Shown here: positions 31,871-44,900 of the stretch, in pieces | Numbering within the stretch: the first letter of the stretch is position 1 | Layout of the letters: every line of letters begins with the position of its first letter | Assembly: GCA_963995505.1 (NCBI GenBank) | Contig: OZ023198.1 | Span: 14,189,141-14,253,140, forward strand | Direction of reading: 5' to 3' | DNA length: 64,000 bases | Origin: Hypericum androsaemum | Lineage: Eukaryota > Streptophyta > Magnoliopsida > Malpighiales > Hypericaceae | The notes under the pieces: generated by a model | The model's database searches: none | What the model saw: the letters and a program-made list of their open reading frames with translations, nothing else | What the model was told of the DNA's origin: nothing | Translations under genes and position numbers: made by a program

Positions 31871-34620
31871 TTAAATCATTGAACTCAAACGATTCTTCGA
31901 AATCTTAACTTCGAGTATGTAATTAGCATCTCTCATATCTTTCATTTCAAAGTTGTACTTATAAACTTTGAGCTTGATAAGATATCCTGTATAATTTTCA
32001 GCTATCCGTATGTCATCTATATACCATGCATAATGGTACACTTTTCTAGAGCATTTAATGTTGACATTATGGTACTCGTCATTCATCATACGACACGTTC
32101 GATTTATGATCAAAAATAAAATGATGGATATACCATTGTCTTGAAGACTGCTAGAGGCCATAAATTGATCTCTACAATTTTGTAAACTCTATGTTCACGG
32201 CCTATCTAGATGCAACCCTCTGGTTGAACTATATATCTTCATCCAATTCTCTATTGAGAAATATGGTCTTCACATCCATTTGATGTTAGCTCTAAGTCCT
32301 TAACCATGGTAGCCAAAAAATCTTAATGGGCAGGAATTGAATCATGCATCATCATCTGAGAGCGACTCTACATAGTCAATTCTGTCATGTTGCGTGAATC
32401 ATTTGGCAGTTAAGCGAGCTACATGTTAGCTTTATGCTTAATTGTGAGAATTCATTTATTCTCAATTGCCTTACGCCCCCTTAGGTAGGTCAACCAGTTC
32501 TCAAACATGGTTTTATTTAATGAAAGTCTATTCTTCCACCATCGCTTTCATCCATTCGTTTTTCTCAGGAGCTGATAGAGCATCTGAAATATACATAAGT
32601 TCATTCTCATCTTGTAGGATTGCTAAAAGAATCTCACATATAACATTAACATATAATGTTGTTAAGAGACCATTTCCTACACTTTCAATCTCAAATTGCC
32701 GGTGTGAAAAAAATATTTCACTTTTAGCTATACGTTTATCCTAGGTCAGATAAACATCTCTTATATTTATCATAACCGGGATCGTATTCCTGCTGAAGTT
32801 ATATTCCATACTCCCACAGAAATTTGGAACTATACTCCCACTGAGATGAAGATCAATCATACTCCCACTGAGATGAAGATCATTTGGATCATGAACTTTC
32901 GGATCAATTGGAGGTAGATAAACATTATCTTCCTCCTCCACAAATTCTCCCACTCGGATAGAGTGATCCAGATGATTCTAGCTCATCAGTTTCTAAAAAT
33001 ATGACATTATGTGATTCAAAATTCTGACACTTTATATTATCATGTTCGCCATGAATACGTATCCCTTTGATACTTCAGAGTATCTTATGAAGACGTTAGC
33101 TTACCTCTCGGTCATTTATCATATTTACTCGAGGTAGTATTGACGTAGGATTCACACTCCCACTGTCGTAAGTAGCTAAGATCAGACTTTTGACCTATCT
33201 ACAGTTCGTAAGGGATAGTAGTGACAGACTTGAAAGGGCACGCGGTCTAGAACATATCTATTCGTATTTAGAAGAGTACAATTTCTTCTTTTTGCTCCCC
33301 CATTCTATTGAGGTGTGCAAGGAATGGACAACTGATGTTCAATTCCCTTTTCATCATATGAAGCTTAATTTAGAAAGATACTCGCGATCACGATCCATTC
33401 GTAAGGCTTATATCTTTCGATCTAATTGATTCTCTTTAAAATTTATGAATGTCTTAAAGCATTCCAATGCTTCCGACGTTTGAGAAATCAAATAGATTTG
33501 ACCATTACTAATATAGTCATCTGTAAAGCTGATGAAATAACAATAAGGCCATGTGCCTTGCCCTAACATTCATTTGATCACATACGTCTGAATGGATTAA
33601 ATGCCATTAACATTCACATCCACATCTAGTCATTTTCATGAATGACTAGGACCAATAAAGATTTGTCCAAAAAATTAAGTAATCCTAGTTGTACTCAAAT
33701 ATCAACGGAAATCAAGAGTCTTTAGAAACTTGAACAGATATTAAAATTTCAATGAATTTAAGGAGCATCCAACACGTCATGTAGAAGTAGGATTCGTCTT
33801 TTACGAAGGCTCTATATGTAACCAATCCTTTGTACTTCTACTTGTGTGTTGGTTCCAACATAAATGGATCATGTTCCATTAATTACTTGTCGGAATTCTA
33901 TGAACGATACATAATCATTCATCTCACGGTCTGTCGTTCATGAATCCATCACTCATAATGAATGATATTCATTTCGAAGGATATAACGAGGCACATTTAA
34001 TCCACTCATAGGTGAGTTAAATGAGCGCCTTATCTTTTTCGTAGTGCAATCTTTTGCAAAATTTTCCTTCTTGTGACAGTTAAAACATTTCATCTTTAGA
34101 AATGTAAACCTTTACTCTTCCACATACACCTTTTCCGTCAGAACTCTTCTTTGGGGTTAAGTCTGTTCAGTTTAACTTCTCTTTGTTTCCAAGATGTTCC
34201 ATCTGCCTATAAATTTGTGGCATATCTTTCTTAGCTCCAATTGAGCTTGATTTAGTCACATATACCTTAGGATGGACTAAGATTGCTAAGAGTCAATTCT
34301 CTTTAAGCTTAAGAGAAAGCCGACATTCATCAAATGTCATAACATTATCATCATATGGATTAGGTTCATCTTTACATGATCCTAATTTATAGGCATGGAA
34401 CAATTTAGATACTGAGCTCAACTCTCAGCTTATAGCTAGCTTCAGCTAGCTCACTAATCACGCAGAAAATATCACATAGACACTTTTTTGTTAAGTGATA
34501 AGCTTATTGAGTACATCATTGGACTGGACCATAATCACATATATGGTCTCTTGAACCTTTTGTTCGTTTAGCACATAGGAATTAGAAGCAATCAAATTGC
34601 TTTAGGAAATTATGAATATT
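31871..34620 (-). pseudogene. Copia C gag-pol remnant
   Basis: RT fragment at 31871-32161: WYIDDIRIAENYTGYLIKLK with the D-D active pair, then NFEMKDMRDANYILEVKIS. From 32400 to 33400 the sequence follows the integrase/RT junction of copia A (e.g. GAATGGACAACTGATGTTCA shared with A at ~945). From 33600 to 34600 gag and protease are present as nucleotide similarity with multiple deletions; the gag-to-integrase part is roughly 500 bp shorter than in A. No frame exceeds 100 codons. Confidence 0.82.
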
Positions 34621-34743
34621 GCATGTATTTATTTTAGTGATACGATATAATTTACTACACATTCATAACTCTAAATAATATAAAATTTTTAATTAATCTC
34701 GAATGGAAGTAGGTCACGGGCATGTTTCCCCTCACCTTTCGAG
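34600..34743 (-). promoter_or_regulatory. Copia C equivalent of leader intron and hairpin
   Basis: The hairpin (34698-34743) and splice-like sites (donor AAAG|GTGAGG at 34735, acceptor TTTCCTAAAG ending 34600) lie at the same places as in copia A. Intron length would be 136 nt versus 144 nt. Preserved while the downstream coding sequence is lost. Confidence 0.4.
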
Positions 34744-37209
34744 AATTAATTTCAAAACTTTAAAATTCAAAGTTCATTGCATAGTAAATTCAAGTAGAAA
34801 TTTCACATGGTAATAATGAACAATTAAATAAACAAGATTATTTAATTGCAAACATAAAACGTCTTCAATAAAATGAAATAACCATAGAAATCATTAAGTT
34901 TAGAACACAAATGTTCAATAAATAGAAAAATTCTAACATGACCTTAACAAAAAAAATCACTAGATTACGTGTAATCTAGGAGGATCTAAACATATACAAC
35001 TCGGATAGGCCTAGATTTTATAATACTCATGGCACTGGAATGCGGGAACTTATACACGTATTCCTTGCAGCAAAAGCGACGTACTAGTCGTCCACTTCGC
35101 AACTTCATCGGAGCATTAGGGAGAATTTCCTCTAGAACTCCCCATTTGCCCAAATGCACTCCTGCATCTCTTGGTGAACAGAATATATGTGCTCCGTAAG
35201 CACTTTGCTGCTATCCTTATGCTCCCACCAGGAGATCCGACGCTTCAGTATCTTTTGTCGCAGCATGTGTGAATAAGGATCCCAACACATAGTCGTCTTG
35301 GACTTCACCATCGTTGGTCTGCAACAAAATGCAGACCGAAAAAATTGGGTCAATCTCATATTTTCCCAAAGATTAAAAATCATAATTTTTAATCAAACGA
35401 TGATTCACACATCAAAGATATGTTCACAATTGAGCTTTATATGTGATTAATAGGTCATATTATTTTCCATATTTTCTAGTGTCCAAACTTTAAAAATATG
35501 AAAAAAATATTTTAAGAACTTGTTCTAGAAATATTATGGTTTATTAAATTATTACATTGATTTTCTAAACCAACTTATTAAAAATAAGTTTCTATTAAAA
35601 TCCCTTTTGAAATAAAAACTTATTTAGCTTGAATAAACCACAAGTTTATACAATTAGACCCAAAATAAAAAATAAGCCCATGTTGACTTTGCCATTTTGG
35701 TTAACTTGGGCCAGATAATTGGAGGCCCAGAATGTGAACTAGGTCCACATGGACTATTTAGTCAACGCAAGATGGGCCACGTCCCACCTCTGATTTGGAA
35801 ACCCGCGTTGACTGATCAACACGAATCGTGGGCTTGGTCAAGACGGAGGCCCGCGAGCCTTGGTCTTTCTCCTTCTTTTATTTCGGGCTTGGCCCGAGTT
35901 TACTTAAAAACTCTAAGGCCCATTTGGATTCTATTTTCTCAAAAACAGAATTTAAAACCCATAGGCTCAAGTTTTAGAAATAATTTGGGTCCACCAAAAA
36001 ATTATTTCTCGGCCCTATGACGAAAAATTGCAGCAGCCTCGTTTTGGATTTATAATTAGACACTTTCATATTATTTAAATCCAGAAATTTGGCCCATCAA
36101 TTATTTTACCCATCCAAAAATCAACCCAGTCTCAAAACTAGGCCCAATTTAAATATATTTCACTCGGCCTAATTACGAATTAGGCCCAAAGTGAGAATAG
36201 GGTTTTCGCGAAGAAAAAAAATCCATCTTCTTCTCCAAGAAAACGGCGCTGCCGACGAGCATCCGGGAATTTCTCCGGCGTGACCATCTCTATCCGCGAC
36301 CTCCTGTCGTTCGTGGTCTTCCCTCGGGATCGTGGTGGCTACTACGGTCACCTTGTCGAATGGCTCCTGTAAACTTTTTGCCGGGATCTACATCGATCGA
36401 CCTTTTTCTCTTGTCGATTCTTGCAGTCATTGGTCGACGATTCGCTCGCCGCAAGGACCTCCAGTCTGCTCGCCTCCCCGACAGTCGCAAGTTTAGTGTT
36501 CGGTGCTGTCTCCTTCCGGTGTCAAAAACACTATCGTCACCGCCTCACCAAAACCGTCGTGGCCCACCTCGTGCTGCGACCCCTAGAACATCATCAATTG
36601 TTCGAGCATCTTCTTCTCTTGTTGTCGACACCACACAAGTTAATTGTTGAACTTGTGATCAAGTGTTCACTTGATGCAGTAAGCAATCGAACGAGAATAG
36701 CAGACGAGCCCGGGATTTCGACTCTCGATTTTGCCTAAGACGGAGGCAAGTCGGGCAGACCTTGGTGTGGATGTGAGCGGTCTTCATCTTTAGGTAGTCG
36801 CCGGCCATCGTCATCAACGAATTTGGGTTCGCTCTTGTATTAAGATTTGGTAAGGAAGCTCGATCTTTGAACTTAGGGTTCATCGCCCAATTTTGGGGAT
36901 TTTAGGGGACAAAGATCAATTCAGTCCCTTAGGGTTTCACGCGTTTGCACATAAGGACGTGGTCCTTTTGTTCGCGTTTCACGCAACAATTGCAGTTTAA
37001 TACCGCAAGTCTTTCGCGTGTGCAACGAAGGACAAAAACGTGGGAACGTGGGTTTAATAAATTCGGTTCATTCCCCAAGTTCTCCCTTTTATGCAGTCGA
37101 GGACAATAGTAGGGTTTCTCTACGTTCTTTAGGCAGATTAGTAAACGATTTTTACCAAAAACGAATTCTGTATAAAAATCAATACTTAAACCAGAACAAA
37201 CCTCACGAT
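34744..37209 (-). other. Copia C untranslated leader
   Basis: Longer than that of A. Shared blocks include CATAAGGACG-type leader sequence near 36945 and the TTTCCATATTTTCTAGTGTC region near 35465. Between ~34960 and 35360 it has ~300 bp with no counterpart in A. Confidence 0.7.
35132..35311 (-). CDS. Small ORF in the copia C-specific leader segment
   Basis: 59 codons starting MVKSKTTMCWDPYSHM and ending QECIWANGEF. Just upstream is an acceptor-like TTTTGTTGCAG. I do not recognise it. It lies in the segment absent from copia A, so it could be captured host sequence or chance; no homologue can be named. Confidence 0.25.
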   Translation of the reverse strand: MVKSKTTMCWDPYSHMLRQKILKRRISWWEHKDSSKVLTEHIYSVHQEMQECIWANGEF

Positions 37210-37223
37210 GGCTCTGATACCAA
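37210..37223 (-). other. Primer binding site of copia C
   Basis: The minus strand reads TTGGTATCAGAGCC directly after the LTR, as in copia A. Confidence 0.9.
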
Positions 37224-37698
37224 TGATGGTTTATTATTCGAATATATAATCTTAATTATATGAATAAACCATAAATAAAAGCCATAAATAAAGGATTACC
37301 TCTTGTAGCGTAGAATCCACTTAATGCGTTCTTCAGAGGTTCTTCACAGGATCTTGATGATGGAGGCTCGTTACTGGTCGATCCTACTCACGTATGAACG
37401 AAGCAGGGATTGAATTTCACCACCTAAAAGCCCTGGTGCTTTCTCAGAGAAAAAGTGGAGAGAAAAAAAAGCGTTTCTTTTTCTCCTCGTGTGTTTGATT
37501 ATCCATTTTTTTCCCTCTCTTTTTCTTCCCTTTTTACGTATATAAAAGGAATATTAGAAGATAGAGATAAGAGTTTGAGTTGTTATCTATATAACCAACT
37601 CTACCCTGTAAAATCTCTTTTCAAATTAAATAAAAAGATACACAAATCTTTTTATTTATTTAATTTCTTTTGGATAATCATGGGTGGAAAAACCAACA
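37224..37698 (-). repeat. 5' LTR of copia C
   Basis: 475 bp. It pairs with 29686-30161 and is followed by the target duplication CTAAT. Confidence 0.92.
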
Positions 37699-37703
37699 CT
37701 AAT

Positions 37704-39619
37704 ATTAGATGAAAGGTTTATAATACCAACATATGAAAAACATAGAAAATTGACAAAGACACCAAGCCAACAACAAATCGGAGATCACATAGTGGCATGG
37801 GTAGAGGCGAAAGGCAGACGTAAAGCTACGGGAGCTAACGACCAATGCAGACAGTTGTCGAGACAAGCTACGGCTAATAACCAATAGATAACATTAAAGA
37901 CACAATCTAGAGGGCATTTGAATGCATATGAGATGCACTCAAATAAGAACCAAGATCAAACAAATTCGACCGAGATAAGTTATCCATCTGAATCAACAGG
38001 AGAGGTACCGAGATCCGTTGGATCTTAGATCAAACCTAGGTTGATCTAAGCAAAAAACAACTAGAATAATATAACTAACATAAATTAAACACGGCCCAAA
38101 TAAACCACCAAACAGTCAGGGTTTATGCAAAACATAACAAACCAGATACAAATAATAAGCAAACAAAAAAGATGGCTTGTAGGCTAATAGCACCATGCGT
38201 TGTTAATCTCAATGAGGTCCAGGGTTCAAACTCTAGTAAGTGTAATTGTGTAAAAAAAATTAAATAAAAAATAATAAGCAAATATACCACAATAAACCAT
38301 AATCACACAAAAATAAACAAAAGTTACCAGGCACCGGAGGGGCGATCTACTAAAACCAACGCCTCCATGCCCTATCAGTGGAGCGCTTTGTGGAGGCTGC
38401 GTACGGAAGAGACCTGTGGAGCAAAGCTCCTATATGGATTGTTCTTACTTGCAAGAGATCTGTTTGTTGCATGGAACTAAATAGGACTGGACAAAATTTT
38501 ATTTGGTTAATATCCACTTTACTATCATGTTTTGACACATCATTATTATGTTGGACAAACATTTTACTTGGTTGATAACTAAGTGATATTAACATAAATT
38601 ATTTGAACTATTTCGCGTATAATGTAATGTCATTAATTTTATTTGTGTATTATGTCACTTCTTTAAAAAAAATTATGACATAGTGCAGGTCCACGATCTA
38701 GACATTGTTTATCTCCTCGTCGTGCAATTTAAAATTTGAACGCTACCAAAGTTGTCTACTTTTGTCTCAAATTAGTAAAATGACATGTCATAATCAAGAC
38801 AAATAAAATTAATGATGTAATATGGCACGCAGATAAAATTAATGACGTTAGATGACACTAAAAATATCTTAAGTAACTTAAAATATTACTTTACTTGATT
38901 GTTAGTAAAATAAAATCTCTATTACCGGTCAAAGTCAAAATACGAAACCACAAGCTGATTTAACCAAGTTTTTTTCCCGGCTATTTTTTGTTCCCGACCG
39001 AACAAGACTGATATTTAACGTTTTGTCCCGTTAGCAAATTATGTTTACCACAAGCTTAGCTTTTTTCTTTCTTATTCTATTTGTTTCCTTTCCATTCTAT
39101 TTTTTTATATTCTACTTTTGTTATCAAGTACTTGTCATTTTTGAGACAAAAAAAAAGTACTTGTCCTTTTCATGACTAAATTTTTTTTTACCAAACTTTG
39201 GCCAGATGATGCAGGACACAGACTCTCTCGGGACGGTAGAGCAAATACACACCATAAAATTGGGATAAAAGAGGATGATTTCTTTGTAATAATCAATTTC
39301 ATACAAGTTTTTATCCATATAGCCACTTTAGCTAATAAATCAAGAGCACTAAATTGGGCAATTTTCCTGTGAACACCTACTTCAACCACCATTATAATAG
39401 CCCAACTTTTGTTTTTTGAGGGAATTATAACAGCCCGACTTTACTTACCGAGTAAAAAGCAAGATCATGTCCCATAATCTTACATTGCTCGCCAAACAAC
39501 ATAATCATGCAATAAATATTGACTCCGGAATTGAAAATTATACAAGATAAGTACATCAAGCCTTTCAAAAATTGCTATGAGTGGCAAATTGATATACTTC
39601 ACCAAACCAAATGTCTAAA
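37704..39619. other. Intergenic DNA with a SINE and an inverted repeat
   Basis: No gene recognised. Contains the small SINE at 38164-38269 and an imperfect inverted repeat whose arms centre on TCATTAATTTTATTTGT (~38631) and its complement (~38799), possibly a ~210-bp MITE. The right end is the 3' flank of the Rab gene. Confidence 0.5.
38164..38269 (+). mobile_element. Short tRNA-derived SINE
   Basis: About 106 bp with an A-box-like stretch (GGCTTGTAGGCTAATAGC), a B-box-like GGTTCAAACTC and an A-rich tail. The perfect 13-bp flank AATAATAAGCAAA (38151-38163 and 38270-38282) is a target duplication. The A box is weak. Confidence 0.7.
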
Positions 39620-41125
39620 TCACATTGAGCTACAACACATCTTGTTCTTTTCAGGAATCACTTGTCCTGGTCCAGGAACGACGATCTTCTTCCCAGATAG
39701 GGATGCATGGTCGCCATTGCCTTCGTTTTCGCTGGCAGCCAGGCTCTTCTTGCTAATAATATTGAAAATCTCAGTCAACACGGTCACAAACGCGGTCTCC
39801 ACGTTTGTTGCTTGCAATGCAGAGGTCTCAAGGAAAAAAAGTTCTTCCTTTTGAGCGAATTCCTTGGCGTCTTCTGTGGAGACTGCACGCTGGTTCTCGA
39901 GATCAGACTTGTTTCCGACCAGCATGATAACAATATTTTTGTCAGCATGGCTCCGGAGCTCCTCCAGCCAGCGGGGTATATGATCAAAGGTTTGGCGTTT
40001 CGTTATGTCGTACACCAACATTGCCCCAACTGCACCCCGGTAGTACGCACTCGTTACAGCTCTATACCTGGAAAATCGAAACAAAACAAGAATGATCAAG
40101 TTGCCAATTGCCAATGAGAATTTCCCCGTATGGTATGAACCTAAAACATAAAGACAATAAGTCAATTTTTTTGCATCCTCAAAACCCATTAGCCAAATTC
40201 AACGTGTTCATCTTTTTTGGTGCATTAGCCAAATTCAACTTCATTAATGCAGGCTCGACACAAAATCACAACTTCGAATTCACCCGCTAACGACTAAAGC
40301 CAGTATCCAATATCCAGACCAGAAAAGCCTCTACTTTGGTAAGCAAAAGCTCGAAAAAAGATCTAAAACATACTTTTGCTTACAACACCGGCTATTCATT
40401 AATGATGCAGCATTGATACTCCCAAGTACCCAGATAGATGTATATCCACAAATTAACACCTTTCACACAGATAGATGACATATATACGACCTAATAAGTC
40501 ATATCTACCCCTTCACTCCAACATCAGTGCATCCAAAGCAAAACGCGGAAATGCTGCGACCAGATCAGACCCAATCTGACGACGAAGTTCATGGGAGGAA
40601 ACTCTCGAGCACAGGCAAGCACAACTCGGATTCAACACAGATCAGACAAGCAAATCATGTAATACACAAACCGGCCGGGGACCCAGTAAGCATAGGGCCA
40701 TTGGATGATCACAATCCTCCCCTCTCTAAATAAAATAACCACCTCCATACTAATAATTACCACAAGTTCATTGCTTCGATCTAGGACCAAGCTCTCTATC
40801 TAACCAAGCTAAGACCAGCTAGCTAGCCAGCCGTGGAGCAAGTGGGAAGAGCTAAATCCGACGAGACATGAGCGATGTTCGAGCAAACTTGAAACTCTAT
40901 TTACCGTTCTTGGCCGGCGGTGTCCCAGATCTGGGCCTTGACGCTCTTGTGGTGGATGACAAGGGTTCGAGTCTGGAACTCGACGCCGATGGTGGCCTTG
41001 GAGTCGAGGCTGAAGTCGTCCCGAGCGAACCGAGCCAGCATCTGCGACTTCCCAACCGCCGAGTCCCCTATCAGCACCACCTTGAACACGTACTCCACTT
41101 TCTCCCCTCCATACCCACTTCCCAT
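39620..41125 (-). CDS. Rab GTPase, RABA4-like, two exons
   Basis: Plant RABA (Rab11-type) GTPases direct trans-Golgi/endosome vesicles to the plasma membrane and cell plate. Exons 40905-41125 and 40067-39620 (intron 837 bp, GTAAAT...CAG) give 222 residues, normal for the family. Motifs: P-loop GDSAVGKS, switch [23 protein letters not shown], and a C-terminal CCSSM for geranylgeranylation. The segment [20 protein letters not shown] and the [10 protein letters not shown] tail fit RABA4. The Met at 41125 ([15 protein letters not shown]) gives the usual N-terminus; an upstream in-frame Met at 41182 would add 19 residues. No break is seen. Copia D begins ~380 bp upstream of the ATG. Confidence 0.93.
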
Positions 41126-41182
41126 TTCCCCACCCCCTTCACTTAGCTGGTTCTCAGTTATGTGGGAAACGGCTTCCTTCAA

Positions 41183-41502
41183 CTTCCGTTTTTGGATGGA
41201 TGGTTTTAGAGTTCGGTTGGGAGAGCCGAGACGAGTGAGTGTCTTTTTGTGTTTGGTCTTTCTTCTTATAGTCTTCTCCTGTTTCTATCTCTGTCCGGCT
41301 CCGACCAATGATGTTCTTGAGCTGAGTTCCCGTGTTTCACCGTCTCATCTTTCATTTCATGAGCTTATTCTTCTATTCGATTATTTAATGGGTTATTTAT
41401 TGCAGTTTAGTACATGGCTGACAAAATTTGAATTTTGTGAATATGAAGTTAGGAAAGTTACTTTATAAATTGATAACACTTAACTCTAAATTTGATAGTT
41501 AC
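41183..41502 (-). promoter_or_regulatory. Remaining promoter and 5' UTR of the Rab gene
   Basis: About 320 bp between the outer Met and copia D. The minus strand near 41240-41290 is purine-rich (complement of TTTGGTCTTTCTTCTTATAG). I find no clear TATA box. Confidence 0.4.
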
Positions 41503-41869
41503 GGGCCCCGGCACAAAGTTGTGAAGAAGAGGGAGCACTTGCGGTCGCAAGTGCATTGGCGACCGCAAGCGAGGAGTTACTGAGATTTTAGGGAGCGGGG
41601 CACTGGCGGCCGTAAGTCTCCTAGACAGGCTTAATCGCGTTTCCTGTTTTGTTTCAACTCGGACTCTAAACCTAATTTGGGGTTGCTCCTCTATATAAAC
41701 ACATGTAATATTCATTGTAATGTGCGACAAAAAGTGTAGTGAGACACAGAAAACCTAGTGGAAAAACCATGGCTTGGCACGCCCCTAACGAACTGGATCA
41801 CCAAATCGCTTGTCTTCTTCGTTTCGATTTCATTCTTTGTGATTGCTGGCCCATTATTATTTCTCAACA
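41503..41869 (+). repeat. 5' LTR of copia D, truncated
   Basis: Matches the right LTR from its GGGGCCCTGG block on. It contains a strong hairpin at 41535-41554 (GCACTTGCG GT CGCAAGTGC). It ends TTTCTCAACA before the PBS (TTGGTATCAGA, 41871). Confidence 0.85.
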
Positions 41870-41913
41870 ATTGGTATCAGAATTTGAATGTTAAAAGGTC
41901 GTGGGAGCGATCA

Positions 41914-44900
41914 TGATGGGTGAAAGGAAGTCACCCATTGAGAAGTTCGATGGCATAGACTATGAGTACTGGAGGATGCAGATAAAGGACGATATGTATA
42001 ACAAGGATTTGCACCTACCTCTTGTTGGAAAGAAGCCCGAAGACATAAAGGAAGAAGAGTGGAGTTTGCTGGACAGGAAGGCAATGAGCGTAGTGCACTT
42101 GTCATTGTCCAGGAACACTGCCTTGCATACAGTAAAATCAAAGACTACCAAGGAGATGCTGGAGACTTTGTCCGAGATGTATGAGAAGCCATCAGCTGCA
42201 AACAAGGTACACCTGATGAAGAGGTTGTTCAACCTCAGGATGACAGAGAGTACGATGGTGGTCAAGCACCTTAACGAGTTACTATAGTCAGTGGCACAGC
42301 AGAGAAGGTAAAGCTAAAGTTGGACGAGGTGAGAGATTTGATCATGAGCAAAGAGATCCACAGGAGAGAATCCGGAGAAGCCTCATGGGCAGCATTGAGT
42401 GCAGAAAATAGGGGGAGGTCTGAATCTTAGGGGAAGTCGAAGTGCTTGAATTGTGATATGTATGGTCACTTTCAGGATCAGTGTAAGAGGGAGGATAAGT
42501 TAGCTAATGCAACAACAGATGACCACGGGGATGCATTGTGTGAGCAGTCCATTAGAGGTGTGGGTGCCGGATTCTAGAGCATCTTTCCATTCATGCAGTG
42601 ACGCAGGAATGATGGAGCGATATACCATAGATGATTATGACAAGGTTTATCTAGAAGATGATGAATCGATGTAGGTTGTGGGCAAGTGGGATGTTTGAAT
42701 CAGTATCTCAAATGGATCTTTGTTGCGTTGAAGGGGGTGAGGCATATTCTTAGGTTGAAAAGAAATTTGCTTTCTGTAGGGCAGCTGGATGATGAAGATT
42801 ATGTGATGACATTTGACTGCAGGTCATAGAAAATTATCAAGAAAGCTATAGTAGTAGCTCGAGGTTTGAAGGAAGGTACGTTGTACATGACGAAGAACAC
42901 CTATGGTAGCATTGGTCTTGCAGGTGCAGCTAACGATGCAAAGTTGTGGCATAGTCGACTTGGCCACATGAGTGAGAAAGGGATGAAGGTGCTGTGTTCG
43001 AAAGGGAAGCTATCAGGCTTAAAGACAGTTGATATCTGTCTTTGTGAGCATTGTGTCCTTGAAAAGCAAAAGAGGGTGAGCTTTTTAAGAGGTGGCAGGT
43101 CCATAAAGGAGCTGAAGACTGAGTTGGTCCACAGTGATTTCTGGGGCCCGACACTAGTGACATCCTTGGGTGGCGTATCATATTACATGACTTTCATTGA
43201 TGATTTCACGAGAAAGATATGAGTTTACTTTTTGAAACATACGTCTGGTGCCTTCGACGCCTTCAAAAATTGGAAAGTCCTAGTTGAGAAAGAGACAGGT
43301 CTCAAGTTGAAGTGCTTGAGATCGGATAATGACAGAGAGTACGAGCTCTAACAATTCAAAGAGTAATGTGCAGCGAATGGGATTCAGATGGAGAAGGCCG
43401 TAGCTGGAATCTCCCAGCAGAATTGCATCACTAAGAGAATGAACAGAACGCTTAATGAGAGGGCCATGGCCATGAGCTTGAAGTGTGGCCTACCGAAGAT
43501 GTTTTGGGCAGATGCAGTCAATACTATTGCATTCCTGATCAATAGAGGACCATTAACTCCTTTGGAGAACGGGATATCGGAGGAGGCTTAGAGTGGTAAG
43601 GAGGTTGATCTTTCCTATCTTTGTGTATTTGGTTGTATTAGGTATGTTCATGTTAATGTAGCTAAGAGAAGCAAGTTGGATGCCAGGTCCACAAAGTGTA
43701 CATTCATCGGGTACGGAGGAAAAAATTTTGGCTTCAGATTTTGGGATAAGGAAAGTCGCAAAGTCATTCAGAGTCGAGATATCGTATTCAATGAGAAGGT
43801 GTTGTACAGAGACATGAGGAGTGCATCTGACGAGGAGGGTTCTAGCAGTGAGGTGATTGAGTTAGACATCTCGAACTCAGGTGAGAGAAAGAAAGTACTG
43901 AATGACCAGGTGGCCAAAGAGGAGGCAGAACCAAGTTCTCCACATTATTGGTTCTGCAGCAGAGATCCACAAGGCCGCGTGGGTCGCCGGACCTAAAGAT
44001 TTGTAGAAGCATACCAGAGTGAGATGGTATACAAGTGAAAGCTTGTAATGGATGACGAGATGGAGTCGTTGAGGAGTAATGAGATTTGAGAACTGGTCCA
44101 ACTCCCAAAAGGCAAGAAGGCACTGCAAAATAAGTGGGTTTATAGAGTTAAGCGAGAGACGGATGGCACACAGTTTTACAAGGTGAGGCTGGTTATGAAA
44201 GGGTTTCAGCAGAAATACGGTATAGATTTTATTAATGTTTTCACTCCTGTTGTGAAGCTAACCACTATTCGAATGGTGTTGAGTATGGTTACTGCAGAGA
44301 ATCTAATGTTGGAGCAGATGGATGTGAAGACAGCCTTTCCCAATGGTGATCTAAAGAAAGAGATATACATTGATTGGCCACAGAGGTACTTATCGAAAAG
44401 TAACATTGTACTTGTGTGCAAATTGAGAAAGAGCTTTTATAGGTTAAAGCAAGCTCTGAGGCAGTGGTACAAGAAGTTCGATAGATTTTTACACGAGATT
44501 GAGTTTGTACACTGTGAGGCAGACCATTGCTGTTACTTCAAGAGATTTGACAATAGTTATATCATCCTTCTGCTTTATGCTAATGACATGTTGATAGCAG
44601 GTTCGAGTGCTAGAGAAGTGAAGTAAGGTGAAAAAGTAATTGTCTGAGAGATTTTCCATGAAGGATTTGGGTGAGGCTAAGTAGATGCCAGGGATGAGGA
44701 TTGAATGAGACAAAGTAGCAGGGAAGCTGCTTCTCTCGCAGGCTGACTATATCAAAAAAGTGTTGGAGAGATTTAGCATGCAAAATACCAAACCCATGAG
44801 TATGCCCTTGGGTGGATACTTTAAGATGTCCAATAAGGATTTGCGTAAGAGTGAGGCAGAGAAGGCTCAGACGAAGAAGACTCCTTATGCATCAGCAGTG

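Larger units (their letters stand above)
29686..37698 (-). mobile_element. Copia LTR retrotransposon C, full-length, coding-dead
   Basis: A structurally complete minus-strand element of 8.0 kb. LTRs 29686-30161 and 37224-37698 differ by about a dozen substitutions and a few indels. The target duplication CTAAT is perfect (29681-29685 and 37699-37703). PBS: TTGGTATCAGAGCC on the minus strand, next to 37223. Polypurine tract: GTGAGTGGGAGA on the minus strand, ending at 30162. Internal gag and pol are recognisable by similarity to element A but carry many indels and no long frame. The gag start codon is lost (ATG became ATT at the equivalent site). Confidence 0.93.

Noticed and set aside
40901..41182. 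Rab start at the upstream Met (41182)
   Set aside because: The extra 19 residues have no match in the family. The Met at 41125 gives the usual short glycine-rich start.
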